From Chitinophaga skermanii (GTDB taxonomy: Bacteria; Bacteroidota; Bacteroidia; Chitinophagales; Chitinophagaceae), in contig NZ_QLLL01000008.1 in assembly GCF_003259335.1 (NCBI RefSeq), positions 186,001-250,000 on the forward strand: 64,000 nt of DNA. The letters are read 5' to 3'. This document shows positions 53,589-62,243 of the stretch, piece by piece (positions within the stretch are counted from its first letter, which is position 1; every line of letters starts with the position of its first letter). The translations under genes were made by a program, and so were the position numbers. The notes below the pieces were generated by a model. The model was not told the DNA's origin and searched no databases. It saw only the letters and a program-made list of their open reading frames with translations.

Positions 53589-54701
53589 CTAGTTCAGTAT
53601 TCCAATAATTTTATCATTTTCAACAAGTATTACATTTCCACATTTACATTCAATATTATAGTTATCAACTATATGTTCGTCGCCGCAACAACATCTTACA
53701 TGCATACTGCTACAATGGCTACAATAACCAAACTCGAATACTGAATTTCCGCGATAATAAGCTTCTTCTATTTTTTGCTGATCCAAGATGTAATCATTCC
53801 CAAATTCTAGTTGGGTTTGACTGGGGTTGAAATGGTGTTTTTCATATCCTTCATTCTCTATAATAAATTTCCTGTTATAAATAACATATGCACCGTATTC
53901 ACTAAATGCGCATTCCGCAAGACATGGCTCTTTACTATTTTGCAACTTCATTTCTTCTTCTATTTTCAAAATAGTACTTTGACTCAAATTTAAAGCTTTC
54001 GCTAAATTCAACTCAACTTCAATTTTAGCAGGAACACAATACTGCGCTAAATCTGGATGTATTTTACTAGTGCCCTTTTTCTCGCAAAAATCATCAGAAT
54101 TATTAGTTACAAAAATTGTTCTTTCCATACCAAAATATGGTACCATATCATACTCATCCTGCATCTCTATTTGCCACTGAAAATGCTCGCAAGCACTCAT
54201 AAAAATAACTGCGTCGGCGAAACTATTTGACTTATTATGAAATGGAGCCTTTTTTTCTTCTGCAATATGCGTAACCTTCGCTCTTGTACTTTCCTTGATT
54301 GGAATATTAGTCGTGTTGTTCAATAGAAAATTTTCCACGGCATCAATGTGACTTTTATTCTCTTTAATTTCGTCTTCAATTGATTTTTCTAACTCCTTAA
54401 TTATATCATCAGCTTTACTTTTTCCCTCCTCTCCCAATTTCTCTCTCATGATTTTCATTTGCATCTTAGAATTATCTAAGAAATTCTCCAAATTCTTAAC
54501 TTTTTCTAAAGTTGCGAATTTATTACGCTTCCATTCTTTGATGATTATATCATTTGTAAACACGCGAATTTTACCTTGATCAACAAGCGTACTAATTTCA
54601 TTCAGTAATTCAAAATGAAGATTGCCAAGTTTGTTGCTGCGAGAGTCAAAACCATTCGCTAGATATAGCCATATATTTGTATCGAGAATTAAATTTACCA
54701 T
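53589..54701 (-). CDS. PIN-domain nuclease with C-terminal zinc ribbon
   Basis: 370 residues. PIN fold: D7 in LILDTN, acidic IIKEW, FADAVIF (Asp) and VTNNSDDF. A coiled coil (residues 80-125) interrupts the fold. C-terminal region has paired Cys (CSHCSS, CCCGD, CKCGN) for zinc. PIN nucleases cut RNA; many are toxins or defence effectors. Its neighbour is a restriction-type nuclease. Confidence 0.82.
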   Translation of the reverse strand: MVNLILDTNIWLYLANGFDSRSNKLGNLHFELLNEISTLVDQGKIRVFTNDIIIKEWKRNKFATLEKVKNLENFLDNSKMQMKIMREKLGEEGKSKADDIIKELEKSIEDEIKENKSHIDAVENFLLNNTTNIPIKESTRAKVTHIAEEKKAPFHNKSNSFADAVIFMSACEHFQWQIEMQDEYDMVPYFGMERTIFVTNNSDDFCEKKGTSKIHPDLAQYCVPAKIEVELNLAKALNLSQSTILKIEEEMKLQNSKEPCLAECAFSEYGAYVIYNRKFIIENEGYEKHHFNPSQTQLEFGNDYILDQQKIEEAYYRGNSVFEFGYCSHCSSMHVRCCCGDEHIVDNYNIECKCGNVILVENDKIIGILN

Positions 54702-54770
54702 TAACGCTTAAATTAATTTGAGGATTAGTTTAAATAAATATGACTTCCATATTTTTACTAACTCATTAAA

Positions 54771-55688
54771 TCATTGATTGATTTGCATTATAGTACGAAA
54801 GTGATCATCTTCTGGAATAAAGATCAACCTTACATTATTTCTAATGTCACCTAAATAGATTTCAGTTGTCGCAATCCATGCCAATGCACCTTCATAGAAT
54901 TCCTGTTTGTATTCCCATTTGGAATATGTAATTGGCTTTACTTTGTCTATTCTTCTAACATTCAAAGTTAATAGCCAACTCATAATTTTAATAATACCTT
55001 CATTTGCATGAATATAGAGTGGGGTGCTATCTGATGCTTCTAAGTTCAAATTGACTTCGATTAGTTGCCCTATTGCATCAGGTGGAAGATTTTGATGTGG
55101 ATCATTTGCATTTAAAGAATTATTGATAGCAACACCGATTGGTTGAGCATCTTCGGCCTTACCAGTATTAGATAAAATAGGCTCATTCCATTTAATTGTA
55201 ATTGGCCCCTTAAAACTATCATCAAAATAAACAGGACGATTGAACTTTTTTATATCGATTTCGAAAGATGTTTCAACTATTTCCGGTACTAAGTGTAGAT
55301 CAGCCCATATGTCATTCGGTGCATTTTCTCTTAAAGTAACAAGTTTTACTTTAGGTCCGATTTTATTCAAAACCTTGCTTGTTATAGATTCCGGAAACCC
55401 AACATGAGAAACGCAGATTAGTCCATTTGCCCCTACTTCATTCATCTTCTCGACCCAACCATTAAATGTATTAATATCGGGTTTTGATCCTCTTTTTTGC
55501 ACCTCAACAATAAAGATAGTAGCGCGAGGCTCTTTCCCAATATATATCACAACATCACATTGCCGATATCGTTGTTCTCCAATTACAGGAAGCATAACAT
55601 TATGCTTTACGACTGCATCTGGGGCATAAGCTTGTTCAATTTGTGTTACGAAATATTCAGCTTCTTTCCAATCAGAAAGTACATTCAT
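54771..55688 (-). CDS. PD-(D/E)XK-type nuclease (restriction-like)
   Basis: 305 residues. Mrr-like pattern: Asp in QCDVVIYIGK (D45), VEVQKRGSKPD (E62, Q64-K65, unlike the usual ExK), KMNEVGANGLICVSHVGFP. The C-terminal half is strand-rich and unknown. It may cut foreign DNA; next to the PIN gene it forms a likely defence island. Confidence 0.75.
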   Translation of the reverse strand: MNVLSDWKEAEYFVTQIEQAYAPDAVVKHNVMLPVIGEQRYRQCDVVIYIGKEPRATIFIVEVQKRGSKPDINTFNGWVEKMNEVGANGLICVSHVGFPESITSKVLNKIGPKVKLVTLRENAPNDIWADLHLVPEIVETSFEIDIKKFNRPVYFDDSFKGPITIKWNEPILSNTGKAEDAQPIGVAINNSLNANDPHQNLPPDAIGQLIEVNLNLEASDSTPLYIHANEGIIKIMSWLLTLNVRRIDKVKPITYSKWEYKQEFYEGALAWIATTEIYLGDIRNNVRLIFIPEDDHFRTIMQINQ

Positions 55689-55858
55689 TCGATTGAATTT
55701 TTAGATGTTTATGATCTGTAAAATATGTTGTGTATTATGTAAACTTAAATAAAAGTTTCAATTAATAAAAGTGGAATTATCATGCAAAATCGAAGGTTAT
55801 AGTTAGATAGAATTTGGATTAATGATTGATTAACTTATAAATTATTTATTTAGTCACT

Positions 55859-56794
55859 TTGCATATGCGAAGCGAATTTATTTCTCCACTTTTGGGCTTG
55901 TCAACTAAAGGACCTGGTACTCTAGTAGACGGTATTAATACTATTCGCCAATGCATTTATTTAATTCTTACTACTTCAAAGCGTAGTGATCCATTTCGAC
56001 CACAATTTGGATGTGATGCAAAAAACTACCTCGATTTACCAGTAGTAGAAGCTGTGCCCAAAATGAAAAATGCAATTCTCGAATCATTAACTATTTGGGA
56101 AAATCGTATTTCAGTCCAACGAATTACCCACGTAATTAGAGATTTTAGCAAGCTCGAGTTCTCAATCACCTATTGTGTTAATGATTTATCAATAGTAGAT
56201 ACAATCGTTTTTTCACTTAGCGGTAAAAATTCACTAACATATATTATCTATTCTATTATACCAGAAAATGCTGACAGGTTAACATTTGAACTAGAAATTG
56301 ATGGCAAAATCACTAGTCCAGTACCTTCTGCAAGTGGCTTTAGTTCTTCAACTGAGCTATTTACTTACTTAAAAGAAAGTTTCTACTATTTAGGTCAATG
56401 GCATTTATTAAGTGATCGCATATTGTTACATATCTCTGAATACCATGCTGATATACGATTTAGTATCTCTCCATTATTGAAAAAGGTATTTAAGATTAAG
56501 TTACCAGAAATTTCCGATAGTAATACTGTGCTGCAAATTTCTATTAAAACAGAACATGAGTACAATTACAGATTCTCCACTTATTCAGCACTATTGAATT
56601 GGCTAAACAATACTATGCACGATTTAGGTACATGGTTACTGGAAAGCGCGGAAATCAATACTGCTTCATTTTCAGACAAAGAGTTTTCGGAAGAGTTTTC
56701 TACGAACGAAGTACAAGTTCAAACCTATTTAGTAGGTGCAATAAATTTTGACATTGAAAACATTGAGATACAAGTAACGGAAATTAATGCCTGA
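55859..56794 (+). CDS. gpW/GP25-like baseplate protein with duplicated C-terminal domain
   Basis: 311 residues. The N-terminal ~120 fit the gp25-like lysozyme fold (DPFRPQFGCDAKNYLDLPV). The C-terminal half holds two copies of a ~75-residue unit (FTYLKESFYYLGQWHLLS and LNWLNNTMHDLGTWLLES). P2 gpW has no such part. Baseplate wedge. Confidence 0.85.
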   Translation: MHMRSEFISPLLGLSTKGPGTLVDGINTIRQCIYLILTTSKRSDPFRPQFGCDAKNYLDLPVVEAVPKMKNAILESLTIWENRISVQRITHVIRDFSKLEFSITYCVNDLSIVDTIVFSLSGKNSLTYIIYSIIPENADRLTFELEIDGKITSPVPSASGFSSSTELFTYLKESFYYLGQWHLLSDRILLHISEYHADIRFSISPLLKKVFKIKLPEISDSNTVLQISIKTEHEYNYRFSTYSALLNWLNNTMHDLGTWLLESAEINTASFSDKEFSEEFSTNEVQVQTYLVGAINFDIENIEIQVTEINA

Positions 56795-57887
56795 ATATCA
56801 AATACTCCATGAAAACCCCAACCAGATTATCGATGAAATTCGTGAGCATTTACAAGAGCTTTATAAACGGACATTAGCGCCGGGAGATATGGAAATGCTT
56901 ATTATTAATTCATTTGCATACCGAGAATTATTACTACGAATAGCCATTAATGATGCAGTTCGTCAAAACTTCATCCGGTATTCCCGTGGTGCTGCATTAG
57001 ACGAACTTGTTGCTTACTTAAATGTATCGAGGTTGCCAGCTTCAAAGGCTGTATGTACATTGAAATTTATAGCTGTAACAGGTCATGGAGGTATTTTAAT
57101 ACCAGCCGGCACAAGGGTACAATCGATTGATGGGAAGGCGACTTTTAGAACATCGAAAACAGTTCAACTTCCTAAAGGCGAAACCTCTATATTGGTCGAT
57201 GCAATAAGTGCCATGGAAGGTGTAGAAGGAAATAATTACGATGTTGGAAATATAGCTGTTATTCTTGATCCACTACCATATATTTCAAGCGCTACCAATG
57301 TAGATATTACTACCGGGGGAGGAAATATGGAAGATGATGAAGCATTAAGGGAAAGATTTATTATTTCAACGGCACAATTTAGTGTTGCAGGAAGTAAACA
57401 AAGCTATCAATTTTATGCGCTTGGAGTATCTTCAACAATTTCCGATGTATCAGTATCTAGTCCAACTCCCGGCACGGTAGTTATCACACCACTATTGAAA
57501 GGTGGCTTGCCACCTAGTATTGCCCTAATAAATTCCATTGCCGACGTTTGTAGCGGTGAGAAAGTAAGGCCGTTAACCGATAATGTAATAGTAGAAGCTC
57601 CAACAATACTTGAATACGAAATCAATATTACATTAAGTATTCATCAACATGCCGCTAATACAGACTTGGATATATTTGTTTATAATACTCTACTACAATT
57701 CGTAAAAGCTAATGAAGATAAGCTGGGCGTCGATATACTGAAAAATAAAATTTTGTCGCTTGCAATGAGCGATAGCGGCGTATATAATGCGCAAATTATT
57801 AACCCGGTTGTTGACATTATTACTCCACACAATTGTTATGCTAAATGCATTGGCATATCAGTTACAACAACTAGTATCCATGGATGA
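56787..57887 (+). CDS. gpJ-like baseplate protein
   Basis: 366 residues, overlapping gpW by 8 bases. Baseplate_J pattern: LAPGDMEMLIINSFAYRELLLR, GAALDELVAYLNVSRLPASKA, PSGT-type PAGTRVQS, TTGGGNMEDDEALRERFI and SPTPGTV. Wedge of the baseplate. Confidence 0.93.
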   Translation: MPEYQILHENPNQIIDEIREHLQELYKRTLAPGDMEMLIINSFAYRELLLRIAINDAVRQNFIRYSRGAALDELVAYLNVSRLPASKAVCTLKFIAVTGHGGILIPAGTRVQSIDGKATFRTSKTVQLPKGETSILVDAISAMEGVEGNNYDVGNIAVILDPLPYISSATNVDITTGGGNMEDDEALRERFIISTAQFSVAGSKQSYQFYALGVSSTISDVSVSSPTPGTVVITPLLKGGLPPSIALINSIADVCSGEKVRPLTDNVIVEAPTILEYEINITLSIHQHAANTDLDIFVYNTLLQFVKANEDKLGVDILKNKILSLAMSDSGVYNAQIINPVVDIITPHNCYAKCIGISVTTTSIHG

Positions 57888-58531
57888 TGATTCCAATTGC
57901 TGATAGTATTTCTCATTTGCCGCAAATCAAAGCCATCCATGCTGCAATAGAACGACGAATTACAGAATTTGATTTAAGTGATTTGCTTGTTTATATAGTC
58001 AATACGGCACCAGCAAGTTATTTACCCTTACTCGCTGAAAATTTTAACGTGCTAGGGTATAATGGATTTTTACTTGCACAAACAGATAATGAAAAACGTG
58101 AATTAATTAAAAATGCCCTGTTACTCCAACGCTACAAAGGCACACCATGGGCGATAAAGGAAGCATTGAGAAGTCTAGGTTATGGTGATTGTATAATAAC
58201 AGAGAATGTAACTCACTGGGCAACGTTCCGTATTACGTTGAACCTACAAGGTAAAACCTTGGGGCTAGATGAAATACAAAACATTATCGAAACAGTTAAC
58301 GCCTATAAGAATATTCGAAGTCACCTTCTTGATGTATCCTATACCGTTGACATTGGGGAAAGTGAAATTTCGCTAATTGATGTGCTAAATGCCGCGGAGG
58401 GTATCAACGACCGTGAAGTATTCACCATTGGAGGGAATACTCTACATAACGGACTTATAAGGCGAAATGGAACTTCAAATTATAGCAGGGATAGTGATAA
58501 ACTTACCATAAATATTATTACAGATGATTAA
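57884..58531 (+). CDS. gpI-like tail protein
   Basis: 215 residues, ATGA-type overlap. Tail protein I pattern (LPLLAENFNVLGYNGFLLAQTDNEKRELIKNALLLQRYKGTPWAIKEALRSLGYG). Completes the baseplate wedge and anchors fibres. Confidence 0.9.
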   Translation: MMIPIADSISHLPQIKAIHAAIERRITEFDLSDLLVYIVNTAPASYLPLLAENFNVLGYNGFLLAQTDNEKRELIKNALLLQRYKGTPWAIKEALRSLGYGDCIITENVTHWATFRITLNLQGKTLGLDEIQNIIETVNAYKNIRSHLLDVSYTVDIGESEISLIDVLNAAEGINDREVFTIGGNTLHNGLIRRNGTSNYSRDSDKLTINIITDD

Positions 58532-58958
58532 TACAATAACACCGACTGGATATTTTTCATTAACTGTCTATCACAACAATGGTGCAAAGGAGTTTTTCGA
58601 AGAAAAAAACCTTGTTGTGACCAATGGGCGTACTATAATAGCTAAACTATTAACAGGCCAAACAAATGCCAAAATTTCTTCAATAGGTTTTGGATCAAAC
58701 TCTAAGCCGGCCGAGTTATCAGACGTTGAACTTACAGACATTACCCTAGTTCCAATTATGAACGTAACATTTCCTACGAACAATTCTATTCAATTTGATT
58801 ACGAGTTGCCAAATGATGCTGGGAATGGTATGCAAATAAACGAATTCGGTCTATTTACAGATACAAACGAACTCTTCGCAAGAAAAGTGCGAACAACTCC
58901 AATCATGAAAACCAGTGCTGTGCGCCTTGTTGGTTCATGGACTATAACAATAAACTAA
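58524..58958 (+). CDS. Tail fibre-associated protein
   Basis: 144 residues, 8-base overlap. Strand-rich (FSLTVYHNNGAKEFFEEKNLVVTNGRTIIAKLLTG, IGFGSNSKPAEL, ELPNDAGNGMQINEFGLF), typical of phage tail proteins next to fibres. Coupled to the fibre gene by TAATG. Confidence 0.7.
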   Translation: MINTITPTGYFSLTVYHNNGAKEFFEEKNLVVTNGRTIIAKLLTGQTNAKISSIGFGSNSKPAELSDVELTDITLVPIMNVTFPTNNSIQFDYELPNDAGNGMQINEFGLFTDTNELFARKVRTTPIMKTSAVRLVGSWTITIN

Positions 58959-59947
58959 TGGGGTCATACATTGGTCAAAACTCTTTTGACGAAAGCATAT
59001 ATACATTTGAGGAAACAGATTTATTACAAGGTGGAGAAGATGGCATCGATAATTTACCTATAAAGCAATTATCTAACCGTACCATTTGGTTACGTGATAA
59101 CCTCGGCGAAGCTAATAGAATTGTTGGTGAATACATTATAACTGGAAGTAGTAGTTTAAGCACAGATCATGCAGGCGGTATTGTTACTGTAATAACATCA
59201 GGCATTACGAATGTGTCATTACCAATACCTTCCATTTTTGAAGCTGGTACCTTTATAAAAATTTGCGCTTTCTGTAGTAACGAAGGTGTAGTAACTATTG
59301 CAAGTGATTTAACCAATCTATTCGCCGACCCACGAAATGCACGAAAACAAATACACTTACATAATTCGGAGTACATCATTCTATATGCCTTTAGTGACTA
59401 TTGGAAAGTAGTTTATGTAAATGGAAACTTTAATAATGTTGGTGAAGAAATCACCGCCCGTACAGTTTTGAGTAACACCTTGCCTAAAAGGGGGCAACTT
59501 ATTCCACGTGCTAACTATCCTCGCTTGTGGGAGTTTGTGCAGTCCTTAACCTTTGGCCAAGAGGTTGTCGATGATAAAAAATGGTTATCACATCTTACGC
59601 TTTATCGAGGTCTATTCTCAATTGGTGATGGAGTATCAAATTTTCGTTTACCCGATGAAAGATCGACCGTTGAAAGGATGTTGGATTTAGGCCGGGGGCT
59701 TTCATACGGCCGGGTGCATAATTATGCAGGTGGTTTCGAAATGGATGATATTATTTCCCACGGCCACATTTTGGAAAAAGTTGCACGAACTGGTTGGCCC
59801 AAAAGCTCAGGTGATCGTTCACCCAATCAATATTGGATGCATGCTGAACGTGACCCCAATGCTGCCACTGAAATTTCAAGTACTAAATACGGTGGTTTAG
59901 AAACCACGGTAAAAAACATAGGTAAATTTTTCTTAATCAAATATTAA
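58958..59947 (+). CDS. Tail fibre with collar domain
   Basis: 329 residues from ATG 58958 (TAATG overlap). The C-terminal collar-type region has LPKRGQLIPRANYPRLWEFVQ, LFSIGDGVSNFRLPDER and GLSYGRVHNYAGG. Probable receptor-binding fibre. Confidence 0.8.
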   Translation: MGSYIGQNSFDESIYTFEETDLLQGGEDGIDNLPIKQLSNRTIWLRDNLGEANRIVGEYIITGSSSLSTDHAGGIVTVITSGITNVSLPIPSIFEAGTFIKICAFCSNEGVVTIASDLTNLFADPRNARKQIHLHNSEYIILYAFSDYWKVVYVNGNFNNVGEEITARTVLSNTLPKRGQLIPRANYPRLWEFVQSLTFGQEVVDDKKWLSHLTLYRGLFSIGDGVSNFRLPDERSTVERMLDLGRGLSYGRVHNYAGGFEMDDIISHGHILEKVARTGWPKSSGDRSPNQYWMHAERDPNAATEISSTKYGGLETTVKNIGKFFLIKY

Positions 59948-59950
59948 ACC

Positions 59951-60439
59951 ATGAAACAATTTTTAACAGCCCTATTCTTGTTGTTTGCCCTAATTTCCAA
60001 TGCTCAATTTCGCGATACCAGCGAAGCGAAAAAATACATTCGCGAAAATATTCGCGATAAACGACCGGACAAAATTACTGCCACCCAACTTAGTACTAGT
60101 CTATTGGGCATTGCCTCCCTTATTACTCCATCTACTACAAACGGTGGTGACTTTAATGTAGTTGAAGCAACTACCAGCATCACGCTTACATTGGATGATT
60201 GTCTAGTATTAACTAGTAATAGCATTACAATTTCTCTTCCAAAAGCCAGCGACAGTAAAAACAAAATCTACTATTTTAAAACAGGCGGGAACCCTTATGC
60301 CAATGTTACGATTCAACAGTTTAGTGGTGAAAAGATCAACAAATCCACGCAAGCATATTCCCTCTCTGGTGCATCATCCTTAGCATTAGTTAGCAACGGC
60401 GTGGAATGGTTCGTTTTGTTCCGTGGTACAGATGTATAA
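59951..60439 (+). CDS. Exported fibre-like protein with signal peptide
   Basis: 162 residues with a signal peptide (FLLFALISNAQF). Mature part: helical then strand-rich (TSITLTLDDCLVLTSNSITISLPKASDSKNKIYYF). Next to the fibre gene but exported, so perhaps a lysogen-surface protein. Confidence 0.6.
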   Translation: MKQFLTALFLLFALISNAQFRDTSEAKKYIRENIRDKRPDKITATQLSTSLLGIASLITPSTTNGGDFNVVEATTSITLTLDDCLVLTSNSITISLPKASDSKNKIYYFKTGGNPYANVTIQQFSGEKINKSTQAYSLSGASSLALVSNGVEWFVLFRGTDV

Positions 60440-60493
60440 ATATGGTTTAGCCTTTGTTTAAATAAGGGAGAACCCTACCAGTAATTTTGTCCT

Positions 60494-60718
60494 ATGGAAT
60501 TAGTAAAATCTATGCTAAGTACAGCATCGCAATACGGCATTGCAATTTTTGTATTAATGTCTTTAAATGTTGCATTGGTTTCCTTTATTTTCCTTGCTTG
60601 GAAACAAGGTATTAAAGAGCGTGAAGAACTATTCCAAGTGATTAAAGACAACACAGCTGCCTATACTAAGCTGCAAGAAACAATAAATACGTTAATCCAA
60701 GTAATAAAACATTCTTGA
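60494..60718 (+). CDS. Holin-like protein (BhlA type)
   Basis: 74 residues: one transmembrane helix (GIAIFVLMSLNVALVSFIFLAW) and a charged amphipathic helix (KEREELFQVIKDNTAAYTKLQE) as in BhlA/UviB holins. First gene of the lysis cassette. Confidence 0.7.
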   Translation: MELVKSMLSTASQYGIAIFVLMSLNVALVSFIFLAWKQGIKEREELFQVIKDNTAAYTKLQETINTLIQVIKHS

Positions 60719-60719
60719 A

Positions 60720-60938
60720 ATGGTAAGAATGAAACTAACCAATTATTCAAAACCTCCACCAAAATGGTTTGCAAAAACAAAACTTGCCTTTGCTATTATA
60801 TCCGATACGGTTATAGTTTTTTTACTTGCTAGGGGGTTTTCAGAAAGTTCCTTCATTATGCTTTTACTACGGATTGGTATTAGTAACCTATTAAAAGTGA
60901 TTGAAATTTTTATTACCGAAGATGAGGCCCCATTGTAA
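60720..60938 (+). CDS. Two-helix membrane protein, holin/antiholin candidate
   Basis: 72 residues, two hydrophobic helices (LAFAIISDTVIVFLLA; SFIMLLLRIGISNLLKVIEIF). One base after the BhlA-like gene; overlaps the spanin start. Phage holin or antiholin by position. Confidence 0.65.
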   Translation: MVRMKLTNYSKPPPKWFAKTKLAFAIISDTVIVFLLARGFSESSFIMLLLRIGISNLLKVIEIFITEDEAPL

Positions 60939-61395
60939 CCATTTTACTGCAGTATTCTTATCGATTATTATTTCTATTCAGTTTGCGTGCAAAACTACCA
61001 AATCGAAACAGGTTGCCGAAACAGTCAACAGATATGTAGATAAGAAAATCGGCAAAACTTCCGATTCAACACGCACCGTCAATTTAAGCACAGCACTACT
61101 GGACTGTTTATACTACAAGAAAACAATTTTTGAAGTAATTCCACAAGATTCGGCGCCGCCCTACCAGAGAACCACTGTAATAGAAATAGGTCGAAAACGT
61201 GAGAGCCAAAGCCAAAACAGTTTCCAAACAAATTACCGTGATTCGTTAACCCAATCGCAAACCAAAGTAAGTAATACCAGTAAAAGCACCCTTGAAAAAA
61301 CAGAAAAGAGCAGGTCACCTACTTGGTTTGTATTTGTAGTAGTTGTTGGCATTATAGCAATAGTTCTCTATTTATTTAAAATAATCTACCATTAA
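60922..61395 (+). CDS. Unimolecular spanin (u-spanin)
   Basis: 157 residues from ATG 60922. N-terminal signal with lipobox (ISIQFAC) anchors it to the outer membrane, a periplasmic middle, and a C-terminal transmembrane helix (WFVFVVVVGIIAIVLYLF) in the inner membrane. This two-membrane layout is the u-spanin type that fuses membranes at lysis. Overlaps the gene before and ends one base before the endolysin. Confidence 0.82.
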   Translation: MRPHCNHFTAVFLSIIISIQFACKTTKSKQVAETVNRYVDKKIGKTSDSTRTVNLSTALLDCLYYKKTIFEVIPQDSAPPYQRTTVIEIGRKRESQSQNSFQTNYRDSLTQSQTKVSNTSKSTLEKTEKSRSPTWFVFVVVVGIIAIVLYLFKIIYH

Positions 61396-61396
61396 A

Positions 61397-61891
61397 TTGT
61401 TACCCCAAAAATTCGAGTTTCTCACCCGCGAACAAAGCCCTAAAATGCTTTTAGAAGCAATCAAATTGTATGGCGTAGCAGAGATGCCGGGAGAATCTTC
61501 TAACGGCCTTATAATGTCTTGGGCCGACGAAATCGGTGTAAGGAAATCCTACATTAACGATTCAATCCCTTGGTGTGGCTTATTCATGGCCATCGTAGCC
61601 AAAAGAGCAGGCAAAACTATCGTTGAAAACCCACTATGGGCGCTTAATTGGAAAAACTTCGGGACACCAGTAAAAACCGCGATGCTTGGCGACGTGTTAA
61701 TTTTCCCACGTAATGGAGGAAATCATGTTGGGATTTACGTTGCTGAGAATAAGACCCATTATTATGTATTAGGAGGAAACCAAGGCAACAAAGTTTGCAT
61801 TATGCCTTTTGAAAAGAAAAATTGTAAAGCCATTCGGAGGCCCATTTACAAGGTGCAGCCAACAAACGTACGAATAGTTAATGTTTTATAA
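61397..61891 (+). CDS. Endolysin, CHAP/NlpC-like amidase (TIGR02594 type)
   Basis: 164 residues, TTG start. PWCGLFMAIVAKRAG (Cys), GDVLIFPRNGGNHVGIYV (His) and the Asn/Gln in GGNQGNKV form a cysteine-peptidase triad. Cleaves peptidoglycan peptide at lysis. Confidence 0.9.
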   Translation: MLPQKFEFLTREQSPKMLLEAIKLYGVAEMPGESSNGLIMSWADEIGVRKSYINDSIPWCGLFMAIVAKRAGKTIVENPLWALNWKNFGTPVKTAMLGDVLIFPRNGGNHVGIYVAENKTHYYVLGGNQGNKVCIMPFEKKNCKAIRRPIYKVQPTNVRIVNVL

Positions 61892-61896
61892 ATCAT

Positions 61897-61923
61897 AAAG
61901 GGGGTATCAACCCCCTTTTTTTG
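61897..61923. terminator. Terminator of the late operon
   Basis: AAAGGGGGT (61897-61905) pairs with ACCCCCTTT (61910-61918), followed by TTTTT. Also on the side of the small minus gene. Confidence 0.85.
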
Positions 61924-62116
61924 TTGAATGTTCTTTTTCGGATTCGTGTAACACGTTCATAAGTTCCACCAATAAATTAACATCGTTGGCCAATATTTTG
62001 GGATCAGCTCCCATGTTGGCTAAAATCATGTTATTAATCGAGGTTGCTAATACTTTTGCGCATTCATTTGCTGAAATTCTGGTCAAAAAATCTTCAATCG
62101 CTGTCATAGTAGTCAA
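61907..62116 (-). CDS. Hypothetical small protein (69 aa)
   Basis: Helical protein (IEDFLTRISANECAKVLATSINNMILAN). Between the late terminator and integrase on the minus strand, 127 bases from the integrase. Position would fit an excisionase or a small regulator, but it lacks a clear HTH. Confidence 0.55.
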   Translation of the reverse strand: MTTMTAIEDFLTRISANECAKVLATSINNMILANMGADPKILANDVNLLVELMNVLHESEKEHSTKKGG

Positions 62117-62243
62117 GGTTAATTTAGTCGCTGCAATTACTAGTAATGAACGCCCACAGTTATAAACCGTGTGCGTTGCAATCTTAGAAATTTAACGGCT
62201 AATCAATTGTTAAAATTGTATAACCTAGATATTCTGTTCAATA

